64,000 nucleotides of DNA from Enterobacteriaceae bacterium UBA5654. GTDB taxonomy: Bacteria; Pseudomonadota; Gammaproteobacteria; Enterobacterales; Enterobacteriaceae. Positions 16,490-24,327 of the stretch are shown piece by piece. The translations under genes and the position numbers were made by a program. The DNA is taken from positions 1-64,000 of the forward strand of contig DIJC01000001.1 in NCBI GenBank assembly GCA_002421005.1. Direction: 5' to 3'. How positions within the stretch are numbered: the first letter of the stretch is position 1; each line of letters begins with the position of its first letter. A model generated the notes under the pieces. The model had not been told where the DNA came from and did no database searches. It was given only the letters and a program-made list of their open reading frames with translations.

Positions 16490-18532
16490 ATGACCAATCC
16501 TTTACTGACGCCTTTCGATCTTCCCCCTTTCTCTGCGATTAAACCTGAGCATGTCGTCCCCGCCGTTACCAAAGCGCTGGATGACTGCCGTGCGTCGGTC
16601 GAGCGCGTGGTGGCGCAGGGCGCACCGTACAGCTGGGAAAATCTTTGCCAGCCGCTGGCGGAAGTGGATGACGTACTGGGGCGCATTTTTTCGCCCATCA
16701 GCCACCTGAACTCGGTGAAAAACAGCCCGGAACTGCGCGAAGCCTATGAGCAAACCCTGCCGCTGCTCTCTGAATACAGTACCTGGGTGGGCCAACATGA
16801 AGGGCTGTATAACGCCTATCGCGACCTGCGTAACGGCGAACATTATGCCGCGCTGGATATCGCGCAGAAAAAAGCCGTCGATAACGCGCTGCGTGATTTT
16901 GAGCTGTCCGGTATCGGGCTGCCGAAAGATAAGCAGCAGCGCTACGGCGAGATCGTGACCCGCAAATCCGAGTTGGGTAATCAGTACAGTAACAACGTGC
17001 TGGATGCGACGATGGGCTGGACGAAGCTGATCACCGACGAATCCGAACTGGCGGGTATGCCGGAAAGTGCGCTGGCGGCGGCGAAAGCTCAGGCGGAAGC
17101 GAAAGAACAGGAAGGGTATTTGCTGACTCTGGATATCCCAAGCTATCTGCCGGTGCTGACCTACTGCGACAACCAGGCGTTGCGCGAAGAAATGTATCGC
17201 GCCTACGGCACCCGCGCTTCCGATCAGGGGCCGAACGCCGGAAAATGGGACAACGGCCCGATTATGGCGGAGATCCTCGCGCTGCGTCACGAGCTGGCGC
17301 AACTGCTGGGCTTTGACAGCTATGCCGACAAATCGCTGGCCACCAAAATGGCCGAGAACCCGCAGCAGGTGCTGGATTTCTTAACCGATCTGGCAAAACG
17401 CGCCCGTCCGCAGGGGGAGAAAGAGCTGGCACAGCTTCGCGCCTTCGCCAAAGCAGAATTTGGCGTGGACGAACTTCAGCCGTGGGACATCGCGTATTAC
17501 AGCGAGAAACAAAAACAGCATCTGTACAGCATCAGCGACGAACAGCTGCGCCCGTACTTCCCGGAAGATAAAGCCGTAAACGGCCTGTTTGAAGTGGTGA
17601 AACGCATCTACGGCATCACCGCCAAAGAGCGTAAAGATATCGACGTCTGGCACCCGGACGTGCGTTTCTTCGAACTGTATGATGAGAACAACGAACTGCG
17701 CGGCAGCTTCTATCTCGACCTCTACGCGCGTGAACACAAGCGCGGCGGCGCATGGATGGATGACTGCGTAGGGCAGATGCGTAAAGCCGATGGCACCCTG
17801 CAAAAACCGGTGGCCTATCTGACCTGTAACTTTAACCGCCCGGTCAACGGCAAACCGGCGCTGTTCACCCACGACGAAGTGACAACCCTGTTCCATGAAT
17901 TTGGTCATGGGCTGCATCACATGCTGACCCGCGTTGAAACCGCAGGCGTGTCGGGTATCAGCGGCGTGCCGTGGGATGCGGTGGAACTGCCGAGCCAGTT
18001 TATGGAAAACTGGTGCTGGGAGCCGGACGCGCTGGCGTTTATCTCCGGTCATTATGAAACCGGCGAACCGCTGCCGAAAGAACTGCTGGATAAAATGCTG
18101 GCGGCGAAAAACTATCAGGCGGCGCTGTTCATTCTGCGTCAACTGGAGTTCGGCCTGTTCGATTTCCGTCTACATGCCGAGTTCAGCCCGGAACAAGGGG
18201 CTAAAATCCTTGAAACTCTGGCTGAAATCAAGAAACAGGTTGCCGTGGTGCCGTCACCGTCGTGGGGCCGCTTCCCGCACGCCTTCAGCCATATTTTCGC
18301 CGGGGGCTACGCGGCAGGTTATTACAGCTATCTGTGGGCCGACGTGCTGGCCGCAGATGCTTACTCCCGCTTCGAAGAAGAGGGGATTTTCAACCGCGAA
18401 ACCGGGCAGTCGTTCCTTGATAACATCCTGACGCGCGGCGGCTCTGAAGAGCCAATGGAGCTATTCAAACGCTTCCGTGGCCGCGAGCCGCAGCTTGACG
18501 CCATGCTGGATCACTACGGCATCAAAGGCTGA
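16490..18532 (+). CDS. prlC: Oligopeptidase A
   Basis: Zinc metallopeptidase of the M3 (thimet) family, 680 residues as in E. coli, that degrades cytoplasmic peptides released by ATP-dependent proteases, including cleaved signal peptides. The catalytic zinc site TLFHEFGHGLHH is at about residue 465-476 with the downstream Glu ligand in the WDAVELPSQFMENW region. A sigma-32 promoter precedes it. rsmJ follows after 7 bases, so the two form one transcript. Confidence 0.97.
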   Translation: MTNPLLTPFDLPPFSAIKPEHVVPAVTKALDDCRASVERVVAQGAPYSWENLCQPLAEVDDVLGRIFSPISHLNSVKNSPELREAYEQTLPLLSEYSTWVGQHEGLYNAYRDLRNGEHYAALDIAQKKAVDNALRDFELSGIGLPKDKQQRYGEIVTRKSELGNQYSNNVLDATMGWTKLITDESELAGMPESALAAAKAQAEAKEQEGYLLTLDIPSYLPVLTYCDNQALREEMYRAYGTRASDQGPNAGKWDNGPIMAEILALRHELAQLLGFDSYADKSLATKMAENPQQVLDFLTDLAKRARPQGEKELAQLRAFAKAEFGVDELQPWDIAYYSEKQKQHLYSISDEQLRPYFPEDKAVNGLFEVVKRIYGITAKERKDIDVWHPDVRFFELYDENNELRGSFYLDLYAREHKRGGAWMDDCVGQMRKADGTLQKPVAYLTCNFNRPVNGKPALFTHDEVTTLFHEFGHGLHHMLTRVETAGVSGISGVPWDAVELPSQFMENWCWEPDALAFISGHYETGEPLPKELLDKMLAAKNYQAALFILRQLEFGLFDFRLHAEFSPEQGAKILETLAEIKKQVAVVPSPSWGRFPHAFSHIFAGGYAAGYYSYLWADVLAADAYSRFEEEGIFNRETGQSFLDNILTRGGSEEPMELFKRFRGREPQLDAMLDHYGIKG

Positions 18533-18539
18533 CGTTCGG

Positions 18540-19292
18540 GTGAAAATCTGCTTACTTGACGAAACAGGCACCGGAAACGGTGCCTTATCCGTTCTGGCTT
18601 CCCGCTGGGGGCTGGAGCACGATCCTGACAACCTGATGGCGCTGGTGTTAACGGCGGAGCGTCTGGAGCTGCGCAAACGCGACGAGCCGAAGCTTGGCGG
18701 CATTTTTGTCGATTTTGTCGGCGGCGCGATGGCACACCGACGCAAGTTCGGCGGCGGTCGCGGCGAAGCGGTGGCAAAAGCGGTGGGCATTAAAGGCGAT
18801 TATCTGCCAGATGTCGTCGATGCCACGGCAGGATTAGGGCGCGATGCGTTTGTGCTGGCCTGCGTCGGCTGCCGGGTGCGGATGCTGGAGCGTAACCCGG
18901 TCGTGGCGGCGCTGCTGGACGACGGCCTGGCGCGCGGCTACGCAGACCCGGAAATCGGTCCGTGGTTACAGCAGCGTTTGCAGCTGATCCACGCTTCCAG
19001 CCTGACCGGGCTGGCAGAAATCACCCCGCGCCCGCAGGTGGTGTATCTCGACCCGATGTTTCCCCATAAGCAAAAAAGCGCGCTGGTGAAAAAAGAGATG
19101 CGGGTATTTCAGTCGCTGGTGGGGCCGGATCTTGATGCCGATGGCCTGCTGGCACCCGCTCGCCAGCTTGCCATCAAACGGGTGGTGGTGAAACGCCCGG
19201 ACTACGCCCCGCCGCTGGCGGACGTTGCCACGCCGAACGCGGTAGTGACCAAAGGGCATCGATTTGATATTTATGCGGGGACGGGGGAGTAA
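18540..19292 (+). CDS. rsmJ: 16S rRNA (guanine(1516)-N2)-methyltransferase RsmJ
   Basis: 250-residue SAM-dependent methyltransferase that modifies G1516 of 16S rRNA. Visible elements are DATAGLGRDAFVLA (SAM-binding motif I, near residue 100) and the catalytic YLDPMFPHK near 165. The start is a GTG at 18540 (VKICLLDETGTG), chosen because the upstream ATG lies inside prlC in another frame and the E. coli protein begins at the same place. It is translationally close to prlC (7-base gap). Confidence 0.95.
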   Translation: MKICLLDETGTGNGALSVLASRWGLEHDPDNLMALVLTAERLELRKRDEPKLGGIFVDFVGGAMAHRRKFGGGRGEAVAKAVGIKGDYLPDVVDATAGLGRDAFVLACVGCRVRMLERNPVVAALLDDGLARGYADPEIGPWLQQRLQLIHASSLTGLAEITPRPQVVYLDPMFPHKQKSALVKKEMRVFQSLVGPDLDADGLLAPARQLAIKRVVVKRPDYAPPLADVATPNAVVTKGHRFDIYAGTGE

Positions 19293-19640
19293 GTAAAGCT
19301 TACCCGGTTGCGGGATGTCTGAAATGCATTGCTGATAAAGATTCAATCGCCAGCGGCAATGAGCGCTGGCAGTTGGGGCATCGTGTCACCTCCCGGCTTC
19401 CAGCGGCTGGCAAATGCCTGCTGAAGATCGATGTCATCCCGCAACTCTGTACCGTTTATACCCGTCAGCCTTCAGAAAATCCGGTACGGAATACCCGATG
19501 CCGCTCTCGTATCAACCTCTTCCCGCTTTTCGACCGCGATCACACTTCCCCTTCCACTCCATAGATACTGCCTGAAAATGCGCATAATATAACAAAACCG
19601 CAAAAACACGCATTCATGGCAACCCTAAGGAGTGTAGAAA
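19293..19640. other. Junction interval between rsmJ and the PTS locus
   Basis: About 350 bases without a credible gene. The first two-thirds look like degenerate sequence with no coding signal. The last 80 bases are A/T-rich and form the promoter region of the plus-strand operon, including an ATAATA element near 19583 and a putative operator at 19599-19614. A weak CRP half-site (GATCACA near 19541) is also present. In K-12, dtpB occupies this joint. Confidence 0.6.
19599..19614 (+). promoter_or_regulatory. Putative DeoR-family operator, copy A
   Basis: CGCAAAAACACGCATT lies 27 bases before the first gene of the plus-strand operon. It shares 14 of 16 bases with copy C and is similar to copy B, which lie upstream of the minus-strand operon (26702-26748). 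The locus encodes one DeoR-type regulator, so shared control is the simplest reading. Confidence 0.6.
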
Positions 19641-20351
19641 ATGGCACCAAAATCCGTCATTTTATCGCCATCCCTGATGTGCGCGGACTTACTTAACTTA
19701 AGTCAAGCTGTCCGGGAACTGGAAGAAAGTGGAGTGGACGCGATGCATATCGATATTATCGACAGCGCGTTTAGTCCAAGTATGCCGCTGGGGCTGGAAA
19801 CGATAAAGCAGCTACGTAAAAAGACCTCGCTGGATTTTGATATCCACATCATGTCGATGAATAATGAATGGTTTATCAAACAGATGCTGGATGTCGGCGT
19901 TCAACGGATCGCCTTTCATTATGAGACTTCGCTGCATCCTGACAGGCTGGTAAACCTGATCAAAAAAGAGAATGTGGAGGCGGGGATCGCGCTTAACCCG
20001 GCGACCAGTTTAAGCACCCTCGACTACCTTTTACCTTCGCTGGATTACGTATTGTTGATGCTGATTAACCCAGGATTCGCGGGTGATAAGAGCGAGGCGC
20101 AGGTGCCTTACGCGCAGGAAAAAATCCGGCAGCTTCATGCAAAAATTGCCGATGCAGGCGCGAATACCGGCATCCAGGTTGATGGCCGCGTTTCGTTTGC
20201 CACCATCCCGGGGCTGATTGCTGCGGGAGCCACTAACCTGGTGCTGGGCAGCACCGGGCTATTTATCGCCGGTCATACGCTGGCGGAAAATAAATGCACG
20301 TTGGACGCCGTTGTTGCGCAGGGCTTGCAGGAAGAGAGGATCGGCGCATGA
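19641..20351 (+). CDS. Ribulose-phosphate 3-epimerase family protein (ketose-phosphate epimerase)
   Basis: A 236-residue TIM-barrel protein of the RPE/AlsE/SgcE family. The metal and catalytic residues are kept: His and Asp in MHIDIIDS (near residue 36), His in FDIHIMS (near 69) and Asp in IQVDGRV (near 180); the phosphate-binding GSTGLF loop is near 208. The substrate-facing segment after MHIDIID is SAFSPSMPLGLET, unlike the HFVPNLTIGP of housekeeping Rpe, so a different ketose phosphate, such as a ketohexose 6-phosphate, is likely. The ribosome site is AAGGAG. Its stop overlaps the next start (ATGA). Confidence 0.85.
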   Translation: MAPKSVILSPSLMCADLLNLSQAVRELEESGVDAMHIDIIDSAFSPSMPLGLETIKQLRKKTSLDFDIHIMSMNNEWFIKQMLDVGVQRIAFHYETSLHPDRLVNLIKKENVEAGIALNPATSLSTLDYLLPSLDYVLLMLINPGFAGDKSEAQVPYAQEKIRQLHAKIADAGANTGIQVDGRVSFATIPGLIAAGATNLVLGSTGLFIAGHTLAENKCTLDAVVAQGLQEERIGA

Positions 20352-20905
20352 GCTACCAATACAGTAAAGAACGCGTGCTCCAGGAGCTGAATTTGACGCT
20401 CGATAACGTCCCGGAGCAAAGCGTGCAGCAACTGCTGGAGATGATCGAATCCGCCGACCGGGTATTTTTTGTTGGCGTCGGGCGGGTGCTGCTGTCATTG
20501 CAGGCCATTGCCAAGCGGCTGGCGCATCTCGGCATTCAAACCTGCATAGTCGGGCAGATCACCGAACCAGCGATTACTGAAAAAGACCTGCTGATTGTCG
20601 GGTCCGGGAGCGGCGAAAGCCTGTTCCCGTTGGGAATTGCCAGAAAAGCAAAATCTTTTCGTGCCAGAGTCGCGCATATCGGCGCTAACCCGCAAAGCAG
20701 TATGCGGGAGGTCAGCGATCTGTTTATTCGTATTCCGGTAAAGACCAAACTGAATCTGCCATCGGAGACGCCGTCCATTCAGCCGATGACGTCACTGTTT
20801 GAGCAGTCGCTGCTGCTGTTGGGCGATATTATTGCGCTCCTGCTGATCGAGAAAAGGCAAATTAATATGGCGTCGCTCTGGCAGTTCCACGCCAATCTTG
20901 AGTGA
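20348..20905 (+). CDS. SIS-domain sugar-phosphate isomerase (6-phospho-3-hexuloisomerase-like)
   Basis: 185 residues, the usual size of single-SIS-domain PHI/HxlB proteins that interconvert D-arabino-3-hexulose 6-phosphate and fructose 6-phosphate. The SIS phosphate-binding features are visible: FFVGVGRVLLSLQ near residue 40, VGSGSGESLFPLG near 88 and the C-terminal region with SLFEQSLLLLGDII. The start at 20348 overlaps the epimerase stop by four bases, chosen over an upstream ATG inside the preceding gene, so translation is coupled. In methylotrophs PHI pairs with a hexulose-phosphate synthase, but here the partner is an RPE-like epimerase, which points to sugar alcohol breakdown rather than formaldehyde fixation. 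Confidence 0.82.
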   Translation: MSYQYSKERVLQELNLTLDNVPEQSVQQLLEMIESADRVFFVGVGRVLLSLQAIAKRLAHLGIQTCIVGQITEPAITEKDLLIVGSGSGESLFPLGIARKAKSFRARVAHIGANPQSSMREVSDLFIRIPVKTKLNLPSETPSIQPMTSLFEQSLLLLGDIIALLLIEKRQINMASLWQFHANLE

Positions 20906-20971
20906 TATCTAGCTTGTGCGCCCTATAAAACCTGTTATGTGGCGCGCCTTATTTATTATTAAGGAATGAAA

Positions 20972-21625
20972 ATGACGATAACCGTTATTTTTGATATGGA
21001 TGGTGTACTGATTGACTCTGAACCGGTATGGCGGGAAGTCGAAAAAGCCTTTTATTTGCAGCGTCACGGTCTGACGCTGGTTGATAGCGATTTTGATGCA
21101 TTTACCGGTATGCCGGTGATGATTTTCCTGCGCAAACTTCATGAAAGGCATTGCCTGCCCGCACAGGATCTCAGGTCTGTTCACGACATTATTGTCGGGC
21201 AGGTCGCCGAAAAAATACGCCAGCACCCGGAGCCTCTGCCGGGCATATTCGACCTGCTTGCAGCCCTGAAGCAGCGTAATATCCCGATGGCCGTCGCCTC
21301 GTCTTCTCCGCTGCGCCAGATTGATAACGTGCTGGATACGCTGAATATCCGGGAATATTTTTCAGTCGCCATTTCCGCTGAAACGCTGAAGCATGGCAAA
21401 CCGCACCCGGAAATATTTCTGAAGGCGGCTGAGATGATGGACGCCGATCCTGAATCCTGCCTGGTGATTGAAGACTCTCTTAACGGGCTGATCGCCGCCC
21501 GAGCCGCAGGTATGCAGGTCCTGGCGCTACCGGCTGTACATCAGCGCCAGGACCCGCGCTTCACCCTTGCCGACCAGATTATTGACCATCATGATGAAGT
21601 GCTACCTTTTATTTTAAACAATTAA
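20972..21625 (+). CDS. HAD-family sugar-phosphatase (HxpB/YniC-like)
   Basis: A 217-residue haloacid dehalogenase-superfamily hydrolase of subclass I. Motif I is FDMDGVLIDSEP (nucleophile Asp near residue 8), motif II is the Ser in ASSSP near 110, motif III is KHGKPHPEIF near 142 and motif IV is VIEDSLNG near 168. It resembles 2-deoxyglucose-6-phosphate and hexitol phosphatases such as HxpA/HxpB. The start at 20972 is preferred over 20966 because AAGGA would otherwise touch the start codon. It probably removes dead-end or toxic sugar phosphates made by the pathway. It is the last gene of the plus-strand operon. Confidence 0.83.
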   Translation: MTITVIFDMDGVLIDSEPVWREVEKAFYLQRHGLTLVDSDFDAFTGMPVMIFLRKLHERHCLPAQDLRSVHDIIVGQVAEKIRQHPEPLPGIFDLLAALKQRNIPMAVASSSPLRQIDNVLDTLNIREYFSVAISAETLKHGKPHPEIFLKAAEMMDADPESCLVIEDSLNGLIAARAAGMQVLALPAVHQRQDPRFTLADQIIDHHDEVLPFILNN

Positions 21626-21633
21626 ATACAGGC

Positions 21634-21670
21634 AAAAAAAACAGGTTTACCGACTGTCAGGTAAACCTGT
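21634..21670. terminator. Terminator between the two converging PTS-locus operons
   Basis: An 11-bp perfect stem ACAGGTTTACC / GGTAAACCTGT with an 8-base loop (21641-21670). A run of eight A before it (21634-21641) becomes a T-run on the minus strand, so it is a strong terminator for the minus-strand operon and a weaker one for the plus-strand operon. Confidence 0.85.
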
Positions 21671-21689
21671 AAAAGGCGAGAAGGGATTA

Positions 21690-21974
21690 TTACTCGCCTA
21701 AACCTTTCTCAATTTCAGATGCCAGACTTTGCATTGCGCTTTCCGCGTCTTCACCTTCAAACTCCACCCGAATTTCATGGCCCTTTTTGATGCCAAGGGA
21801 TAAAAGCGCCATCAGGCTTTTCGCATTAACACGCTTTTCGTCGCGCGACAGATTTGCCACTTTTACCGCACAGGAAAAGGGCTTCAGCGTTGCAACAAAA
21901 TGCGCGCCCGGACGTGCGTGCAGTCCATTTTCATTACGGATAATAAATTGTGCGTGACAGTGATTATTGACCAT
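21690..21974 (-). CDS. HPr-like phosphocarrier protein of the PTS locus
   Basis: A 94-residue HPr-domain protein. The phosphorylatable histidine is His19 in NGLHARPGA, and the region equivalent to the Ser46 loop reads AKSLMALLSLGIKKG. It is closer in feel to the HPr modules of FruB/FPr-type proteins than to housekeeping PtsH, but stands alone. The start at 21974 overlaps the end of the mannitol dehydrogenase-like gene by 11 bases, and the ribosome site is weak, so translation probably depends on that upstream gene. A dedicated HPr would let the locus receive phosphate from EI without competing for PtsH; this is inference. Confidence 0.85.
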   Translation of the reverse strand: MVNNHCHAQFIIRNENGLHARPGAHFVATLKPFSCAVKVANLSRDEKRVNAKSLMALLSLGIKKGHEIRVEFEGEDAESAMQSLASEIEKGLGE

Positions 21975-23142
21975 GGCAGTTAACAGAATTCTGGATGGAA
22001 AAACCTGCGTCGGCATACTGCTGGGCAACGCAGCGCGTAATTTCATGGTCCTGAGGCAGGCCAATAATATTTGCAGCGGTGGCTAAAACGCCCTGGGCTT
22101 GCAGCGATTGCTGAACGGCCACCGAGGCTTTGTCGTCCGGCGCATAATAGGCAAGTCCGCAGGCAATCGCTTTAGCAATGGGAGTGTAATCCAGGCCGAA
22201 TTTCAGGCATAGCTGCGCCACGCCCATCAGACGGTCACGATTAGCCAGCTTACGGATGGGGTCCCAGGCCACGCGATGAATGGAATCCGGCAGCTCGTTC
22301 TTCGCTTTTGGCAGGTATTCCAGATCCGTCAGCGCTTCGCGCGTGATTTGCGGGTACTCCAGCATTACCGCTTTGATGGTGACCGCGTGAACGGCATTAA
22401 CCAGCTCCGCGACTTCAGGATCGGCTGAGGCGTCAGGGATAGTTTTATACCCTTTCTGGAAGCCAAAATAAGCGGTGGTGGCGTGCGGACCGTTGATGGT
22501 GAAGACCTTAATGTCTTTCAGCATTTCCAGGTGATCGCGCGGCTCCAGCCATTCGACGTCGCTGATGTCGTTATACAGCGGGGTCTGGATCAGCAGCGAA
22601 GCCACGGCGGTGCTGTCAATATTGGTGGCGTAATGCGTTGATGCATCGGTGGAGCGACGCACAATGGAATCACGGATCGCAACGTGGCTGTCGAACCAGG
22701 CGCGGGCTTCCGGGGTTGAGATCGCGTTACGGTAATAACCTTCGATATCTTTAATAATATGGTTTTTATTGGTTAAGCAGATGAGGGTCATTTTTTTATC
22801 AGGATTGACTTCATACTGCTTTTCAAAACATCTGGCGAGATATTCGCCGGATTCCGGGAAATCTTCCGGGTACAGCGGACACATAATGACAGAGGACTCA
22901 AGAAAATCATCCATTACGGAGTAATTATCATCGGTCAGAAAAGCATTAAAATTAGTGACATCATGCATGATAATGTCATCGGTACGAAATACCTGGACGG
23001 TATATTTATTGTGCTTGTTAAGTTCGTCGATGACTCGGGGATCTTTATCGAGGAAAGTAATACTCCAGCCAGCATTATCGAAAGTTTCGCCAACAAATCC
23101 CTTGCCAAGGCGGCCAGCGCCGACAATTAATACGCGTTTCAT
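21964..23142 (-). CDS. Mannitol-1-phosphate 5-dehydrogenase-family polyol-phosphate dehydrogenase
   Basis: A 392-residue long-chain polyol dehydrogenase related to MtlD. The NAD-binding motif is GAGRLGKGF near residue 8, and the catalytic Lys-Asn-His constellation is in KVFTINGPHA near residue 210. Family members oxidise a hexitol 1-phosphate to the ketose 6-phosphate with NAD+. It is distinct from a housekeeping mtlD, which normally sits in mtlADR. The start has GAGGTG upstream and lies 17 bases after the DeoR gene stop. Substrate stereochemistry cannot be read from the sequence. Confidence 0.85.
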   Translation of the reverse strand: MKRVLIVGAGRLGKGFVGETFDNAGWSITFLDKDPRVIDELNKHNKYTVQVFRTDDIIMHDVTNFNAFLTDDNYSVMDDFLESSVIMCPLYPEDFPESGEYLARCFEKQYEVNPDKKMTLICLTNKNHIIKDIEGYYRNAISTPEARAWFDSHVAIRDSIVRRSTDASTHYATNIDSTAVASLLIQTPLYNDISDVEWLEPRDHLEMLKDIKVFTINGPHATTAYFGFQKGYKTIPDASADPEVAELVNAVHAVTIKAVMLEYPQITREALTDLEYLPKAKNELPDSIHRVAWDPIRKLANRDRLMGVAQLCLKFGLDYTPIAKAIACGLAYYAPDDKASVAVQQSLQAQGVLATAANIIGLPQDHEITRCVAQQYADAGFSIQNSVNCHGQ

Positions 23143-23159
23143 TAGAACACCTCATGATA

Positions 23160-23858
23160 TTAGATGTCCTTGCTCGTGAATATATGGTTTATATCCTTGA
23201 GTGAGGACACAACGAAATTAGACCTGGTCTCAAGTTTTTCTTCGGTAACAAGAATGGCAACTTCATTCGAGACTTCAGCCATTTTTTGTTTGGTGTAGCA
23301 CTCATCCAGACTCGGAATAGTTATGCCAACTTCGCTATCGACATGTGCGACACCCATAAAATAAATATCGGGACGAATAGCTTCGAGTTCACGGATAGTT
23401 TCTGCACCAATTAATACTAAGGAGTTTTTATACAGTCTGCCGCCTAAACCTACGACTTCCACATTCTGATAATCACTTAACAGATGCAGGATAGGAATAT
23501 TATTGGAAATAACTGTACACTTTATATCCTTAGGAATGCATTTTACTAATTCGTAATTGGTCGTTCCTCCATCAATCAAAATAACACTATTCTCTTGAAT
23601 TAAGCTCACTGCTTTCTTTGCGAGTTTAACTTTTTCATTAATGTTCAGATCCTGTCTGACATTAAACTCGGTGATTGCCGGGCCGACGCGGATGGCACCA
23701 CTGTGTACACGTCGGATTAACCCCTGATTTGCAAGTTCATTTAAGTCGCGCCTTACGGTATCCTCGGAAACCTTCAGGCGCTCACTTAATTTACTGGCAA
23801 CAATCTTTTTTTCTTTTTCAAGTATCTGAAGAATAATGTCTTGTCTGGCTGCCTTCAT
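23160..23858 (-). CDS. DeoR-family transcriptional repressor of the PTS locus
   Basis: A 232-residue DeoR/GlpR-type regulator. The N-terminal helix-turn-helix is ASKLSERLKVSEDTVRRDLNEL (given by its ends; residues about 20-45) and the DeoRC sugar-phosphate sensor domain follows, with the phosphate-site segment ILIDGGTTNYELV near 95 and the GGRLYKNSLVLIG block near 140. The effector is probably a sugar phosphate from the pathway. The gene lies inside the minus-strand operon between the IIA and dehydrogenase genes. This stretch is markedly A+T-rich compared with flanking conserved genes, a sign of acquired DNA. The ATG at 23858 is preferred over the GTG immediately before it. Confidence 0.85.
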   Translation of the reverse strand: MKAARQDIILQILEKEKKIVASKLSERLKVSEDTVRRDLNELANQGLIRRVHSGAIRVGPAITEFNVRQDLNINEKVKLAKKAVSLIQENSVILIDGGTTNYELVKCIPKDIKCTVISNNIPILHLLSDYQNVEVVGLGGRLYKNSLVLIGAETIRELEAIRPDIYFMGVAHVDSEVGITIPSLDECYTKQKMAEVSNEVAILVTEEKLETRSNFVVSSLKDINHIFTSKDI

Positions 23859-23898
23859 CACTGCATACTCATGTTATTCAAAGAATAATGAGTATATC

Positions 23899-24327
23899 TT
23901 ATAAGTTCAGGACTTGTAAAATTTGTTGTGTAGACTTAGCATTACGTAATGCCATAACATTCTCTTCCTCAATACAAATAAGGGCGATCTTATTCAGTAA
24001 CTCCATATGTTCGCCCTCCTTACCGGCAATACCAATGGTGATATAGGCCGTATTACCATCGCCAAAATCTACGCCTTGTGGAAACTGTACTAAAGAAATC
24101 CCGGTTTTAATGATCTCACAGTCAGAACCATCGGTGCCGTGAGGGATCGCTAAACCATTTCCCAGATAAGTTGAAACTATCTCTTCTCTGAGTTTCATTC
24201 TCTCGATGTATTTTTCAGTAACGTAGCCATTCTGATTTAAAACGTTGCCAGTAAGTTTTATTGCTTCAAATTTATCAGTAGCGCTGGCGTTAAGTAGAAT
24301 GTTTTTTATGGAGAAAATATCACTCAT
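23899..24327 (-). CDS. PTS EIIA component, mannitol/fructose type
   Basis: A 142-residue EIIA domain of the MtlA/fructose family. The phosphorylation site is His63 in GLAIPHGT, which is the invariant motif of this family. It accepts phosphate from HPr and passes it to the cysteine of the IIB domain encoded just upstream. The start overlaps the stop of the IICB gene (ATGA), so the two are translated together. In E. coli MtlA the same domain is fused to the C-terminus of the permease; here it is separate. Confidence 0.9.
   Translation of the reverse strand: MSDIFSIKNILLNASATDKFEAIKLTGNVLNQNGYVTEKYIERMKLREEIVSTYLGNGLAIPHGTDGSDCEIIKTGISLVQFPQGVDFGDGNTAYITIGIAGKEGEHMELLNKIALICIEEENVMALRNAKSTQQILQVLNL

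Noticed and set aside
19530..19550. CRP site before the epimerase gene
   Set aside because: Only one half-site (TCACA) matches. The other half differs at several positions, so I mention it only as weak.
19373..19564. A 63-codon open frame in the junction upstream of the PTS locus
   Set aside because: No ribosome site and no family resemblance, and the sequence composition looks non-coding. I treat the interval as promoter and junction DNA.
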